A DNA stretch of 64,000 nt from Pseudonectria foliicola (GCA_003693505.1 QUZD01000042.1:124001-188000), one strand, 5' to 3'. Positions 37,261-50,100 are shown, numbered from the stretch's first letter. Translations and numbers: made by a program. Notes: generated by a model from the sequence alone, not told the origin.

Positions 37261-37822
37261 ATGGGAAGATGGCAGATGACTGTATATGAGGTTTGCGGGT
37301 ATATATGTTGGTTATGTTGGGAGTTGGCGGCAAACAGAGAGAGAAGGCCTGCTTGGGTTGGCTGGTTGGTTGGAGGCGTAGGTATGTACTGTAGGTGTAG
37401 GTAGGTAGGTACCTTGAGTACCGCCCGTATCGTAGTAATTGTGTAATTGTGTAATTGCGACGGTCCCTGTTGGCCAGCACCAAAGGTACCTATTGTACGT
37501 ACCGACAAGTGGAGCGTCGATGCGGGAGGTCCCTTTTGACCACCCTTTGACCACCTTTTGATTGATATACTGTAGTCCCTGGGATTCCGTTACCCAAGGT
37601 AAGGTAGGCATCTTCTTTACCTATCCGGTACTGTACATATCCTGGAACGGACTGGGTTGCCTCGCTGCCGCCTGCATCAACCTGGCCATCAGCCAGCCAT
37701 CGTTCGTTGTTGGGTTGCATCTTGTATGCTATACCCTGCAAAGCATGGCCGCCATGAGTGAGTACAGATTACAGCACAGTACGTTTTGTGGTACATGCCT
37801 TAGGTAGGTAGGTAAGGTAGGT

Positions 37823-37842
37823 AGGTAGGTATGTACCTACCT
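37823..37842. repeat. Inverted repeat AGGTAGGTA-TG-TACCTACCT
   Basis: A perfect 9-bp inverted repeat with a 2-bp centre. It is the most symmetric example of the dispersed AGGTAGGTA family and lies within the divergent promoter interval, next to a longer GGTA run (37801-37831). Confidence 0.9.
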
Positions 37843-38594
37843 GTAGAGCCGCTCATGCGACCAGGCCACATCATGGCATGATGGATAATGAGCACCACCA
37901 AGTCGTCTACGCCCTTGCAGGGGACCATGCGCCAAGTCGTAAGCGCCTTATCCTTGCCTTCTCCCTTTATTTCCGTTGCTCAGTGATCTGACCTGATAGG
38001 CAACCCTCCGTCATGGCCCCGACCGCTCATGGGACCTCGCCACTACAGCCAACGATGCTACCAACTACCCAATGTACCTTGGGTAAGAAAGAGAAAGCAG
38101 AGCAGAGCAGAGCCGGCTCAAAGCGAATTCCCGGGTACCTACAGAATACAGTTCCTGTGTGGCCCTGCTGCAGGTGTGGGCCCGTCCAGACGGGAGACGC
38201 CCGCCGCGCTTAAGCGGCAAAAATCTGCACCACTCAGCGCTCAACTTGCAGCGCTTACAGGTCTGTTCTCTCCAGCATCGCATTCCCATCACTCACCCCC
38301 CGACTCACTCACCCTCCGACTCAATCTGCGTTTCTGCATCTCAGCACCTCTCCCCCCCTCCCTCGCCTCGCCTCGCCTCGCCTCGCCTTTTCGGCGCCTT
38401 GCGCACACATCCCCTGACCTGACCGAATCTCATTGACCCGGCCCTGTCCTCGTTGGCGTCCATTCTCACGCGGTTCCTCGTCCCATCTCGCTCCGCCTCT
38501 GGCCACGACTCTGCCTCTCTTTCCTCTCCCTCTCCCTCTCCCTCTCCCGTCTCCCTCTCCCGTCTCAGGCTCCTCCTCTCTCCTCTCTCTCGCC

Positions 38595-39233
38595 ATGTCC
38601 GCGCCAGGCCCCGAGTCCGTCCCAACCTCGGCCGATCCGCGCTCCCACCGGCCGACCAAGAAACGCGCCCTCACCCCCGTCTCCGCCCAGGCCGCCTCTC
38701 TCGACGCCCTCTTCGCCCGCCCCGACCAGCCCGTCCGCATCCCCCTCACCGCCGACGAGGACGCCCAGCGCCGCGCCGCCCGCGGCGCCCTGCCCCCCGA
38801 GATCGTCTCCAACGTCCAGGGCTCCAGCGCCGGCGCCGGCTCCGGCGAGTTCCACGTCTACAAGGCCAGCCGCCGCCGCGAGTACGAGCGCCTCCGCGCC
38901 ATGGACGAGGACCTCCACCGCGAGCAGCAGCATGGCGAATTCGAAAAGGAGAGGGCCGAGCGTCTTCGTAGGGACGAGGAGCGCACCCGCAAGAACCGGG
39001 AGAAGCGCGAGAAGCTCAAGGCTCGCAAGGCCAACAAGGGCAAGAACCCTGCCCCCGGGAATGGCCAACCCAACAACAACAACAACAACAACAACGCTTC
39101 GGCGGCCCAGTCCACGCCTGGTTCCGACGCCCCCAACTCGCGACAACCCGGTGCGCCCTCCACCTCCGCCGACGGATCCGATCCCAAACCTTCCGCCGAC
39201 GTCCCTGGCCTCGTCATTCACGATGACGATTAA
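38595..39233 (+). CDS. PRKRIP1/DUF1168-family spliceosome-associated protein
   Basis: Single exon, 212 aa. The start at 38595 (context CGCCATGTCC) gives MSAPGPESVPTSADP; the frame is open further upstream but only through a CT-rich leader. The family signature is clear at residues ~95-165: GEFHVYKASRRREYERLR followed by a long highly charged alpha-helical stretch rich in Glu, Arg and Lys. Human PRKRIP1 is a component of catalytic-stage spliceosomes whose long helix contacts U2 and U6 regions, so a nuclear role in pre-mRNA splicing is expected. The C-terminal ~50 residues are disordered, with an eight-residue Asn run from a CAA-type microsatellite. The gene is tail-to-tail with CCT gamma. Confidence 0.93.
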   Translation: MSAPGPESVPTSADPRSHRPTKKRALTPVSAQAASLDALFARPDQPVRIPLTADEDAQRRAARGALPPEIVSNVQGSSAGAGSGEFHVYKASRRREYERLRAMDEDLHREQQHGEFEKERAERLRRDEERTRKNREKREKLKARKANKGKNPAPGNGQPNNNNNNNNASAAQSTPGSDAPNSRQPGAPSTSADGSDPKPSADVPGLVIHDDD

Positions 39234-39574
39234 CGGCCCGGCCCGGTCCTTCATGACCAGCAAGACTGACAAAAGATCGGAAAGAGGAGGGAAGGATAAT
39301 ACGAGAGTAATTAGACAGCATACAGGGAACCCCCCCCCCCCCCCTCTTCGAGGTTCTTATTCAATGATACCCATTTTTCTTTTTCATTCATCTAGGCACA
39401 TGATTTGCTTGGCTATCTCGTTGCTCAAGCGTCTTTGTCTACATCATCCTCAGCTCGTACAGGGTATGATCCACGCAAACCTACATGTACCCATCTCGGT
39501 CAACCCGCACTCCATCCGCCATGCCATGCTTTCCCTTGCTTTCATTCATCTTGACCCCGACTTCTTTCATTCCT
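39234..39574. other. Short convergent intergenic region with C15 run
   Basis: 341 bp between two stop codons. It must hold both 3' untranslated regions and terminators. A C15 homopolymer lies at 39330-39344. Confidence 0.65.
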
Positions 39575-41566
39575 CTAGTCATCACCGCCGCCAGGGTTGC
39601 CGACCTGCTGTGCCTTCTTGGCACTGCAGATGTCGTCTACCCGGAGCAGGAGGCAAGCCGCCTATAAATACATTAGCATTGAATTCAATAGTTGTTTCTC
39701 AAGCATAGCTGGAGCATACCTCGATGGCAGTCTTGAGACTCTGGAGCTTGATTGCCTGGGGCTCCCAGACACCGTACTCCTTCATGTCCACAATGGTGCC
39801 CGTATCTCCGTTGACACCCCACGAGCTCTTGCCCTCGGCCTGCTTGGCACGGAGATCCGTGAGCACGCGTACAGGGCTCTTGCCTGCGTTCTGAACCAGG
39901 GTCCGGGGGATGACCTCGAGAGCGTCGGCAACAGCCTTGTAGGGCCATTGCTGAACGCCCTCGATGCTCTTGGCCAGCTGGTTTAATCGCACAGAGACAG
40001 CCATCTCGGTGGCACCGCCGCCAGGCGACAGTCTGGGGTGAAACATGACGTTGCGTGCCACGCCCATGGCGTCGTGCAGGTTTCGCTCAATCTCGTTGAG
40101 CACATCCTTGGAAGGTCCTCGGAGGAGGATCGTGCAGGCCTTGGGGTCCTGGCACTTCGTGAGGAAGGTAAAGTACTCGTCGCCAATCTTCTCAATCTCG
40201 AACAGGCCGCACTTGGTACCGACATCGGAGTCCTGGAGGTCTTCCACGCGGTTGACAATCGTGGCACCAGTGGCACGAGCTATTCTGTTGTTGTCCGTCT
40301 TTCGCACCCGACGGAGGGCTGTGATGTTGGCCTTGACAAAGTAGTGCTGGGCAAGGTCTGGAGGATTGTCAGTCACTAGGCCCGTGGGGAAAACAAACAA
40401 GGGGGTAGGGGGCGGAGCTTACCAGACACTCCCTTCTCGGTGATGACAATGTCGGGCTTGACGGCAATGATGGCCTCACAGATGGCCTTGACCTGCTCCT
40501 CCTCAATCTGCAGAACGCGGTTCCAGTCCTCCTCCTTGGTGATCTCAATGTTGGTTTGCGACTCGCCCTTCTTGTACTCGAGAGGGCAGTCAAGGAGAAC
40601 GATTCTGGGGTTTTCGATGCGTCGACGCATCTTGGGATGCGTAATGTCCTTGTTCAGCATGAGACCGTCGAGGACCTGGCTGTCCTCAATCTCGCCGCCG
40701 GGCACCTTTTCGATTCGCGCATATCGCTTGATGTCAACCTCGGTCTTGCCGTTGCCGGCCTCCCACGTCACCGTGCGGACAGCCTTGAGCGCAAGCTCGC
40801 ACATCTGATCCATCCATCGGGAAACGAACTTGGTGCCGATAGATGAGGAGATGAGCTGGCTCATGGCCTTGTTATCGTCGACGTCAATGGGCGTTGAGAT
40901 CTCGTCGATGATTTCCAGGGCGTCTTTGAGGGCACGCTTGAAGGCGGAGATGATGACAACGGGGTGGATGTTGCGGTCGAGCTGGGGGAGAGCTTGTGCC
41001 AGGATTTCACCAGCTAGACAACCGGTTAACGATGACATGCGAGGTCGCTAACGGGGGATGCCTCCTTACCAAGGATGATGACGGTGGTCGTTCCGTCTCC
41101 AACCTCCTCATCCTGTGTTCGGCTGAGCTCGATCATGCTCTTGGCAGCGGGGTGTGACACCTCGATTTCTCGGAGAATGGCATGGCCGTCGTTGGTCAGA
41201 ACAATGCCGCCCATGGGGTCGAGCAGCATCTTGAGCATGGCCTTGGGGCCGAGGCATGATCGGATGATGTCGGCGACGCTGAAGGTGCTTGGGTTAGCTA
41301 TGGGGGGCACACGATAGTGGGGGGGGGGGGGGGGGAGGGGATCGCAAATCGCGGGGTGGCCACATACGTCTTAGCAGCAGCAATGTTGGACAGCTGAGCT
41401 CTGCGACCAGTCTGGCGCTCGCCGCTGTTGGTGTCTGAATGAATCTCGTCAGTATCGAGTGCGTCGGGAGCCAGCACGGAGCTCCGGGTGCTGGGAGCCT
41501 GAACATAGGGGAAGCAGGGGGGGGGGGGCCAAGCTACTCACTCATAACCACCACCGGAGCCTGCAT
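39575..41566 (-). CDS. cct3: T-complex protein 1 subunit gamma (CCT3)
   Basis: Six minus-strand exons: 41566-41542, 41434-41368, 41278-41070, 41013-40423, 40357-39720 and 39661-39575, together 538 aa, the normal family length; introns are 107, 89, 56, 65 and 58 bp. The start MQAPVVVMNTNSGERQTGR and first exon of only 25 bp fit fungal CCT gamma. Group II chaperonin motifs are intact: LGPKAMLKMLLDPMGG and TNDGHAILREI near the N-terminus, EVGDGTTTVIIL with the ATP-hydrolysis Asp, and the SPGGGATEMAVS nucleotide-binding segment. The C-terminus ends in GNPGGGDD after LLRVDDICSAKK. CCT3 is one of eight subunits of the cytosolic TRiC ring, which folds actin, tubulin and other proteins and is essential in yeast. 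Introns 1 and 2 carry C12 and C17 tracts on the sense strand. Confidence 0.98.
41319..41335 (-). repeat. C17 tract inside CCT3 intron 2
   Basis: On the sense (minus) strand this is 17 consecutive C within the 89-bp intron 41279-41367, between the donor GTATGT and the branch site GCTAAC. Intron 1 of the same gene has a C12 at 41517-41528. Confidence 0.95.
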
Positions 41567-42299
41567 GATGGGCGAAAACGCTCGGGCGTGAGCGAAGCGC
41601 TAAGAGGAGTTCCGGTAGACAAAAAGACTCGAAGTTGCAGCAATCGCCTTGGCGCAGTAAAGCGAGGGCGACGGGAATAGAGAGTTGAGGCGGTGGATAG
41701 GAAACAGGACGGATTTCAGTTGAGGGGCGCGCACCAAAAAAGTTGTAGCAAGTGATTTTTGGCGGGGAGGCTCCTATGCAGGAGCCCTTGCTTGCCAGCC
41801 AACGCCAAAAGGTGCAATGTTAACCCGCCCCGCCTGCGCCCAAAGCCGAGCTGTGGCTGAGGCTGAGGCCCGTACAGCCAATCAGAGCGCATGCAGCACT
41901 CTCCACATCTGTCAGCCTTCCCGCAACGATCGACGTCCTCTCCAATCCGTACAGACCTAATGTTAGGGGTCGACTCTGTAAGCTCTGGGACCTCCTGAAA
42001 TTGTTGGGAAGGCAATCCAGTGGAATGGAATGGAATGGAATGCAAGACAATGTAGTTGGGTGATATGTCAGCCAGATGGTGTTATGTCCTGTGTAACTGT
42101 CCTGCTTTGCATCCATCCATCCCCGAAACGTCCTCAATCATACCAAACCTCCAGCCACCTCATCCAACGTCAGCACCGCAGGCTACCACAACGACCAAAC
42201 GATGGCAAAGCTGCCCGCTGATTACCGCCCGAACTCCAACTAGACGTCATCGGCCTGCTCCTAGACTAATTTATTTCTCAACCAGCCAACCTCGTCCTA
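41567..42299. other. Promoter region of CCT3
   Basis: The interval separates the CCT3 start from the stop of the next minus-strand gene and should hold the CCT3 promoter and the 3' end of its neighbour. A GGAAT run lies at 42020-42040. No gene is visible. Confidence 0.6.
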
Positions 42300-44181
42300 T
42301 CAGTCCCGATGCACTTCATATCGGAGACTGGAGCGCGTCCAATTCGACTTATTGCTCCTCCCGCATCGTCCTGCTGCTGGTGGTGTTGCGGACCCGGAAC
42401 CCGAATTGCGCTGGCCCATGAGACTCCCATCGTCGCCGGGTGCCATCTGCTCTGGGGTCACGTCTTCCCAGCCGACCCCGGGCTCTGCCTTGGCCTCGAC
42501 GATGCACGAGAAGCAGGCCATGGCCCTCTGTACCTGCTGCCACTGCGCCCGATTCGCCTTGGAGCGGTACGCCAGGGTGTGCCACCACTGCGTAGGATCC
42601 CTGGGAAGCCCGGACATGTCGTCTACCCATAAGAAGTCGTCCACGATGCCCCTTTGGCGGGCGCCGGCTGGCTTCTCCGAGCACGCAAAGCTGGGGATAC
42701 CATTTCTGCTAAAGTGGAATGCGAGATGAAGCTGAGACACCCTCGCACGACCGTAGTTTTCCAGCTTTAGTCGTCCGAAATCCCCGAGTCTAGGGGTTGA
42801 GGCGGTTTCCTTTTGAATCTTGGGTGCCGAGGGAGGTTCCTACACACCCTGTCCCTTTACAATCTCTGCCTCCGGAATCGCAAAGACGACCCACGAGTCC
42901 GGCATTGGGCCTTGGGTCAGTTCATAGGGCGCTCTCCCGTCGGCTTGAAAGAGAGGTTTCGTAATCTTGAACCATGCCCAGTTTCTTGCAATGCCTGCCT
43001 GATCGAGACTAAACAGAACCGAAGGTTAACCTGTGATGCCTATTGGGAATGCCGCGGGGGGGGGAGAGTACTCACATCTCCGTCTGATACATGGTAATCT
43101 GACCGGTCTTCGCGTCAATCTTCATCATCGCCTCGGCCTCATCGCCAAGTCTCCTATCTGCTGGTTTTGCAACACTTTGCATGAAACCGTGGCCAACTGT
43201 CTGCGTGTTGACCGATTTTGTGTTTTTAAAGACGAGAGATTCCAGCTCAAGTTTCTTGCATCCGTTGAGGCGCGATGCCGTCTGCAGAGAAGCCAGCAGG
43301 CCGCGTGGCTCGGACCTCGTCGTGGATGCATATGGCATTGATGGTGGCATAGTAGGCGTGTGCTTGCGCACAGCGTCATCCCTTTCGACATGCATGATAA
43401 GTTGACTTGCTCGAGGCGGCATACCATATGGCGAGTATGGGTTATGGTTGACCAGCCCTGTGATGGCTTGAAGTCGCTCGCTGGCCGCAGTCCTGGTCAT
43501 CGCTCATGGTCAGCCTCGCTCAGGGGTATAACGAGCGCAACGTCCTCACATGTAAGGTCGCCTCTTCTTGAAATGCGCAGCCAGGTCGTCCAGCCTGGCT
43601 TTCTTGGCGGAATGTCTGCCTGCACACTCATCCGCCTGCGTTACACAGAACACTTCGGCAGAGCGCTTGCTACTTATTTCGGGGTAGATCATTTCGCTTT
43701 GGCCGCCTACCTGCCCCGTATGCACATCGAAGTGAGTTGGATCTAGCCGGGGTTCCAGGTGGAAGGCGAGGTTGGTGACCCTCTGCAACCGAGAAACCGA
43801 TGTCATCCTCTCCAACGAGGCTCGGAGGTGGTCGCGCTGCTCTCGGCCAGTAATGCCCAACACGGCTTTCCGATATTCACGTTCTCGCGAGAGCCCCATG
43901 GCTACTCCCTTCCGAAGCTTCTCACTTATTGACATGGCGTTGAACACGTCATGAGAGACTCCACCTCCACCAGCTTGGCACTCGCTCGGGTTATGCAACT
44001 CGCTGGAGAGCGGAAGGGAATAGGCACTGCTCAGCCCTGGCCGGTATACTTTCGAGGGGCTCGTCTCTTGCAACCCCCCTCCAGGTGTTTCGATCAAGTA
44101 AACCGCCTTGCTCTTCTTATTGTCCAAGGGCATTTCCTCCGGGCTCAGAAAGTGCTTGCTCTCTCGGGACGCCTGTCTCAT
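42300..44181 (-). CDS. Unrecognised 567-aa protein, four exons
   Basis: Minus-strand exons are 44181-43550, 43492-43076, 43008-42844 and 42789-42300; introns are 57, 67 and 54 bp. All three junctions preserve frame, and each donor/acceptor pair is the only in-frame choice I found, which is strong support for a real gene. The N-terminal ~210 residues are hydrophilic with a basic AHFKKRRPYM stretch. A central part (~345-460) looks folded: IARNWAWFKITKPLF, MPDSWVVFAIPEAEI and LGDFGRLKLENYGRARVSQLHLAFHFSRN. The C-terminal part has a Trp-rich DFLWVDDMSGLPRDPTQWWHTLAYRSK segment, then a Ser/Gly-rich tail. I do not recognise a family. There is no signal peptide or membrane segment, so it is probably cytosolic or nuclear. 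Intron 2 carries a sense-strand C9 tract. Confidence 0.82.
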
Positions 44182-47100
44182 TTTTGAAATAGTTGGTCGC
44201 GAGCTGGGGCATCAAGTCGTCAAGTTTGACTATATGCAAGGCAGTTTCGAAGAGAATTATTGAAGAGAGCTGGGTTTTAGAATCGTTGAGAAAAGAAAAC
44301 ACGAAGCTGGGTGGCAGAGATGGAATAACATGAAGAGAAACTTGTCAAAGCTTGGATGAGAGGTTGGCTAGGTGATCATAATCACCTTCACTTCAGAAGT
44401 ATCTCGACTTGACGGCTCGCAAGGCGGAGTTGATGGAAACTGCTGCTTTCAAGAGTTACCTCGACTCTCTTCTATAACATGAACATCACTTCAAATCAGC
44501 TTTCCGTTGGGATACAAAGTGATATTGTGCACTCGCCTGTTGCTACTCTCGTGAAGAGCTTCATCAACACCTTACTTTCACATCTGTTCGTCCAAGCCTA
44601 GCTTGGCTTGTCACTTGCACTCTTCCACTCTTGCACTGGCCACTAGGAGCTTAGCCTCATATGAGCTTAGCCTCAGTGCTCTCTTTGGTATCTGTCAACT
44701 CGAGGGCTATTGCCAAGGTACCTAACCTAAGAAATGTTGCACATTGGTCGTTATTCACTGTCATGGCTGCCTGTTATTCCCGTGCCTCTTGACTCGAGGT
44801 GTGACCCCTAATTCCCGTCATTCACCGCCATACTTGGCTGCTAGCTGACTGTCTTTTTGATACAAGCTCCAGGTTATTACGAGATGACTCGAACCAGGTG
44901 TCGTGCCGGTAATCACATCCTTGGCGCCGTTGGAACTGCTAGCTGCCCTTGATCTTAGCACCGGCTCCGTTGACAGCCAAGATATCCACAGTAGCTATTA
45001 TTCACCGCCATCACTTTCCCATGTGAAGACTATGCAATGTTCTAGTGCATAAATTCTTAGGGTATGGAACCAAGGATCTATGAGTACGATGCGGCAAGGT
45101 TGGGTATCGACCACACTATATGAACACCCAGGATCCCTGAGATGTTGACGTTGCCTAGGTAGTCTAGTGCTGGAGAAAAGCCGATGGCCAGAAAGCCAGG
45201 CATCCCTCGTCCGGAGCCCAAACACACCGTAAAACGGCCAACGAAACGGTCACGGTCACGGTCACGGCGCCGGCCGGTATCCAGAAGTACAGTACAATAC
45301 AATAATCCGTATGATTGCTGGGTTCATACCCACCGCCCCAGTGTGCTATTTAGGCTCATTATGCTCAGCGTCTTTGACGGCGGATCAAGGCTGGTTTGAC
45401 GTTGGGATGGTCTGGGATGGTCTGTGCTGGTCTGTGCCCCGAGAATAGCATCTCGATCTCTCGATCTGCTGCCTTCTGCTCGATTCTAGAAGAGATTTCT
45501 CTGGTCTGTGTTGCACCCGTGCACTGCCGCCAGAGGCGATCCAAGAGATTCCCATGCGCACAGAGCGCAATCCTCGCCTTTCCCTGTCTAATGACTGGGT
45601 ACGTGGGTACGTTTGGTATGCAATTCTCTGCTACCGTGGTCGCGTGTCTACCTACCTGACCTTGGCTACTCCTTAGCTGCCCATCCCATCTTCAACTTGC
45701 CCATCCAGCCATCCTCCCTGCTTTACGTACCCACAAGCGGATGCCTTTAGATTCCACAGCATCGACCTCTACACTATACACCCAGTGCTTGGGTGCCAAG
45801 TGCCAAGTGCCACAAGTCACAAGGGTCAATCAATTCTCTACGGTCATGCACGCCAGCAGCCCAGTCACCCATTGAGTCACGGTCTCTTCTCTTGGCAGCA
45901 CGGGTAGATCCCGCACCCCTGGTGGGCGCTCAACGTACAGTCAGTACTGCACATACTCCGTGCTTTGTGAATAATTCAGCCCAGCCCAGTCAAGTTACCC
46001 AACCCGTCACGTCGATCCCGAGGGCTGATGGGTCCTGCCTGGGTACTACTCCGTACGTAGTAGAGTTTCTGCAAAGCCTTCACCTGCCAGCCAGCCAGCC
46101 AGCTAGCCACCCTGTTGCTGGAGCCGCTAACGTACTGTATCTCGAGGCCATGGAAGGCTTCCGGTTCGCTGCACTGCGCTCACTCAGCCATGCCTGACCG
46201 AGGACACCTAGACCGCAGTCTGACAGCTCCCTGGCAGCTCTCTGACAGCCCAATAATCGTTGCCGCACCCAATGGCACCTGCATCTGCATCAACATCAGC
46301 GGCCGAAGAGATGAAAGACGTCGAAGCTGGAAGAATTGATGATGCACCAAGCTGCACCAATTTTTGCATCAACTTGCATCCGTCACTTCCTCCCCGCTTT
46401 TCTCCTTGTCCTCCGTTGGATGCCACTGCTTCCACGTCAACTGTCAGTGCCCACTGGTGAAACACGTTCATTTGGCAGCACGTACGCTTCCAAGGCTCCC
46501 CAGGCTCCCCAGTATACACGGCACATACGGGTTGCGATGAACAGTTTCAGGTCCTTGTAGACTCTAGACTCTCTCTAGTCGTGATTGCTCTCCCTAGGTA
46601 TTGAACAACGGAGGGCTGGACAGGTGGATCAGAGGCTCACCCACCAGGTGGTGGCTTACTGGAGCAGAGCGTTGGTTGAACAATTGCCAGCCACGATATA
46701 CATAGCACGCTAGAACTAGGTTAGTCTGCCTACCGATTACTCATATGTACATACAGTAGTAGGAATCGATTGTTGAATCCACCCCGGCTCGGAGCTTTCA
46801 GCCTGGGGCAAGGCCATGTCCTCGCGTATGCTATTCCTGATTCATCAAAGTAGCACGCAAACAAGGCATTTGCGTTGTTCGCAGCACCGCCGCGTGATAT
46901 TTCCAGCGACGCCATCAAGCTTTCAACCAGCAACGGCCTGGCACGCCGGAACATACGATCCGCAGAGCCCCCAGGGGGAGAAGGGGGAGAAAAATAAAAT
47001 AAACTCCGCCTAGCTTCCGCCCCTGGCCCGGCATTTGGCTCTGCCATCTGACATGGAGGCTCTAGACTTCACGAGGCGATACCCCGGAAAACTTAATTCC

Positions 47101-50100
47101 TGCAGCCGTCTCGGAACTTTGAAACTCACTTCAGCGTCGCCCATGCCCTAGCCCATTTCGGCAATAGACGGGAGGGAAAGGACCGGAAACCCGATGCCCA
47201 GGAGCTCGGAGATGAATGAGTTCAGCACCTGCGCCGGTAAATAATGAAGGGGAAAAAAGAAAGTGTAAAAAGAGGGCCTCGAGGGAGAAAGGGACGCCAG
47301 AGCGAGAGAGAAAAGCAATGTCACGATATTCCCTTAGCCGTCCGACCCTCATCTTGCACATCTTGCAGTAGCACGTACATAATTGCATGCTCACCGGGAC
47401 AAGAGCCCCATAGCGAAGCTATAGTACCAGGGAAAAGTGAGACGTTCGGCTCAACGACGCTCGAGCCCGTCGCTTCGAGGAAGGGGGGGGGGGGGCGTAT
47501 GTCCGTGAATTGACCACTTGGCTTGGCCTTCGCCAAAGACACCACGAGGTGAACGAATAAAGGGCCACACCGGTGAAACACATCAATCGACTTCTGCGGG
47601 GGGAGGGGAGTGTGCCGCAAGACGCCGCCGAGCCCTGCGCGAGCATCAAACAGACGATGGATGGCGCAGCAAAGAGTTGGACTTGTCTTCGAGGCGGGCC
47701 ATGAACAAGCTGCTGCATGATAAGGCGAACGATCCAGGCGCCTTTTTCACGGCAACGGTCAAGGCCAACTCGGCATCCAGGCCCGGCGAACCAGGTGTAG
47801 GTAACACAAGGGCAAAGGGCATCCATTCCTGGAGCTCTTTGTCTCTCCCCTTGGCGCCGTGTGCGTCCCTAATCTTCAGACACAGAACCGCTAGGCGTGC
47901 AAAGGACGAGAGACTGCCTGCTGGCGTGATGAGACATTGTGTTACCAGCAAGGCCCAGTGCCCCGTCTTCTGGCTTGTCCATGTTCCTTTACGATAGAAG
48001 ACTTTGTCCGAGACATACCAATGCACCACCAGCATTGCAGACGAGTCGACGCATCCGGGCGGAACAATAGAAGGGGGGGATAGTGCGTCTGTGGCGGATC
48101 GTGCTTCTTTTCTTTTGTCGTTTTGACAGGCTGCCCACGGGGGTTTCCCAAGCCCTGTCAGCGTACGCTGCGTCCTTCCGCCAGCCTCGAGCTCGGCCTA
48201 TCCGACGACTTGTGCATAGGTATTTGCGCTTTGAGAATCTTCAATGGGGCCGCGATAAGACAAAAAGAAGAGCACTTTGAACGAACTTGTCGAGTACTTC
48301 GGAAAGAGGGGGGAGGAATAGCATTCTCCCCCACCATACGAAGTGGTCTAGCTGTAACACCAGTCTCGAGACACGAGCTTTCGTGCTGAGTCTGAGCAGG
48401 GCCCAGAGGCTTGACCGTGCAGCACGTCTGGCATGACGGCCAGCCTGCCATTCGCAACGTTCTTGATCGCGTCGTACTGGTCTCCGGGGAGGGCACCTCT
48501 GCGCCCGGCGCGACTGCCATCAAGCCCACATTCGGGAGGGCGGCACACGTAAGTTGGATGCTCGTGGCTCAAGAAGATGCGAAGCTTTTGTTGTCGCCAG
48601 CGCCCACAATGCAACTTGAAGAGGCCGCGAGGAAGGGCGAATGCGGCTCCTGGCAGCCCGCGCCCCCGCCACTCGGTCGATTCAGCGTGGAGATGGCCTT
48701 ATCCCGTGGGCTTCATCCGAGGTTGACCTGTCGTCTTTCATTCTTTCCTTCGATCTTACGTTCTCGTCCTCTCCGTCCTGCCGAGCAGTCGGGTATGGTT
48801 CGCGAACGAGGCCGCTTTGGGTCGTCGGCATCGGCCACAATGTGTCGTGGCTGAACCCGTTTCGAGGCTTCAATGGGGTGCGAGGCAGAGGACACCATGA
48901 GCCCATGGCTTCGAGACATCTATCTGCCTTGGGCGGGTTCGAGGATGGGCGGATTTGTGGCTTCGTGGGTTCCGCCGCAGGTAGGCGAGGCCAAGCGAGG
49001 CCAAGCGAACAACCCCTGCCCCAAAATCATCAATGAGCGGTGTTCGTTCAACCATTTCACTCATTCATTCATTCAGTCAGTCAGTCAGTCATTGAGCCAG
49101 TCCTCAATCCGGGACCGTGTATTGGAGCACGGAGCAAGGCACAAGGTACAGGGCACGAAGCACACGACACACGGCACACGGCACGCAAAGCGCACAATGG
49201 TAGTCCATCTGTCACACATTGAGCTGGTGCAATTGCAGTGCATAGATCCAATTGACCCCGGCTGGCCACTTGTTTGTTTAGACGTCGTTTCTAGGCCAAA
49301 CGATGCATACCAGCCTGCGTACAGTACACTATATGCCTTACATGCCTTACCTAGGTGAGTACCTGTATTACATGGTATCCCCAGGACATGCTGTTTGTTC
49401 CAAGTGCTACTCACCGGGTGCACGTTATGCTTAACAGGAAACCCCCAAGCTCCGTGCTATCCGTCCTGTCCATCCTGTCCATCCTGTCCGTCCTGTCCAA
49501 GGTACCGCCACATATGATGGGCCATTCGGTGTCAAGCGCTGCTGTTGCTGCTGCTGCAGTGGAGGTCTAGGTTTGCCACGGCCCATGTGTCGTTTGTCCA
49601 TTGCCTCGTGAATCTTGCCGTCTTATGTCATCTCGTCTGCAACGTCAGCTACCTTGCCTTGGTAGATGGACGCCGCTTTGTAAGATTGTAAAATGGCCGA
49701 GCAGCCGAGGACGGGCAGCGTCTGGCGCATGGATCCAGGGGTGAAACTGCACAATGGCAGGGAGGCGAGCCTACCCACTGTGCTGTGTTGTTCTCTTACT
49801 CGATGCAACGTCCACTATTTGGCGAATGCGCCCATCCATACTGCATCAGTACTTCAGCCCTGCGCCTTGGCCTTCCATGCCATGATGAAGCTTGAAGCTC
49901 CAACACTTTGGTTGCGCATCGTCTAGTAGGCAGGAATGTGCAGAGCAGCCACGGTGTCTGATTTGGAAGTGCATCAGCTGAGTGGCTGTTCCCGTAAGAA
50001 CGAAGAAGAAACCTTCTGGAACAGCCAGCAATTGCTGACAGCGCCAGGGGGAGGCAACAGGCACCAAAGGTACATGCTGTAGTCTACATAGCAGAACGCA

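Larger units (their letters stand above)
36898..38594. other. Divergent promoter region with TTGACAG array
   Basis: 1.7 kb separates the start codons of the phosphatase gene (minus) and the DUF1168 gene (plus). The left part carries GGCGC and GGCGA runs, TAGGTAGGT motifs (37040-37075, 37395-37412), the TTGACAG array and an inverted repeat at 37823-37842. From about 38270 the + strand becomes CT-rich with TCGCC and CCCTCT runs, the likely leader of the DUF1168 gene. Frames running through the array only translate the repeat. Confidence 0.65.

Noticed and set aside
36948..37508. Minus-strand frame of 186 codons across the TTGACAG array
   Set aside because: It is a translation of the heptamer repeat (QLSTVNC units) with no other protein-like features.
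38565..39272. 235-codon minus-strand frame opposite the DUF1168 gene
   Set aside because: Composition is Gly/Val/Leu-rich in the way expected of an antisense shadow, and the plus strand has a clear family signature.
44880..44960. tRNA-like B box (GGTTCGAGTC on the minus strand)
   Set aside because: No matching A box or acceptor stem could be drawn, so no tRNA gene is called. A similar GGTTCGAGG near 26975 and GGTTCAATCC near 59513 failed for the same reason.
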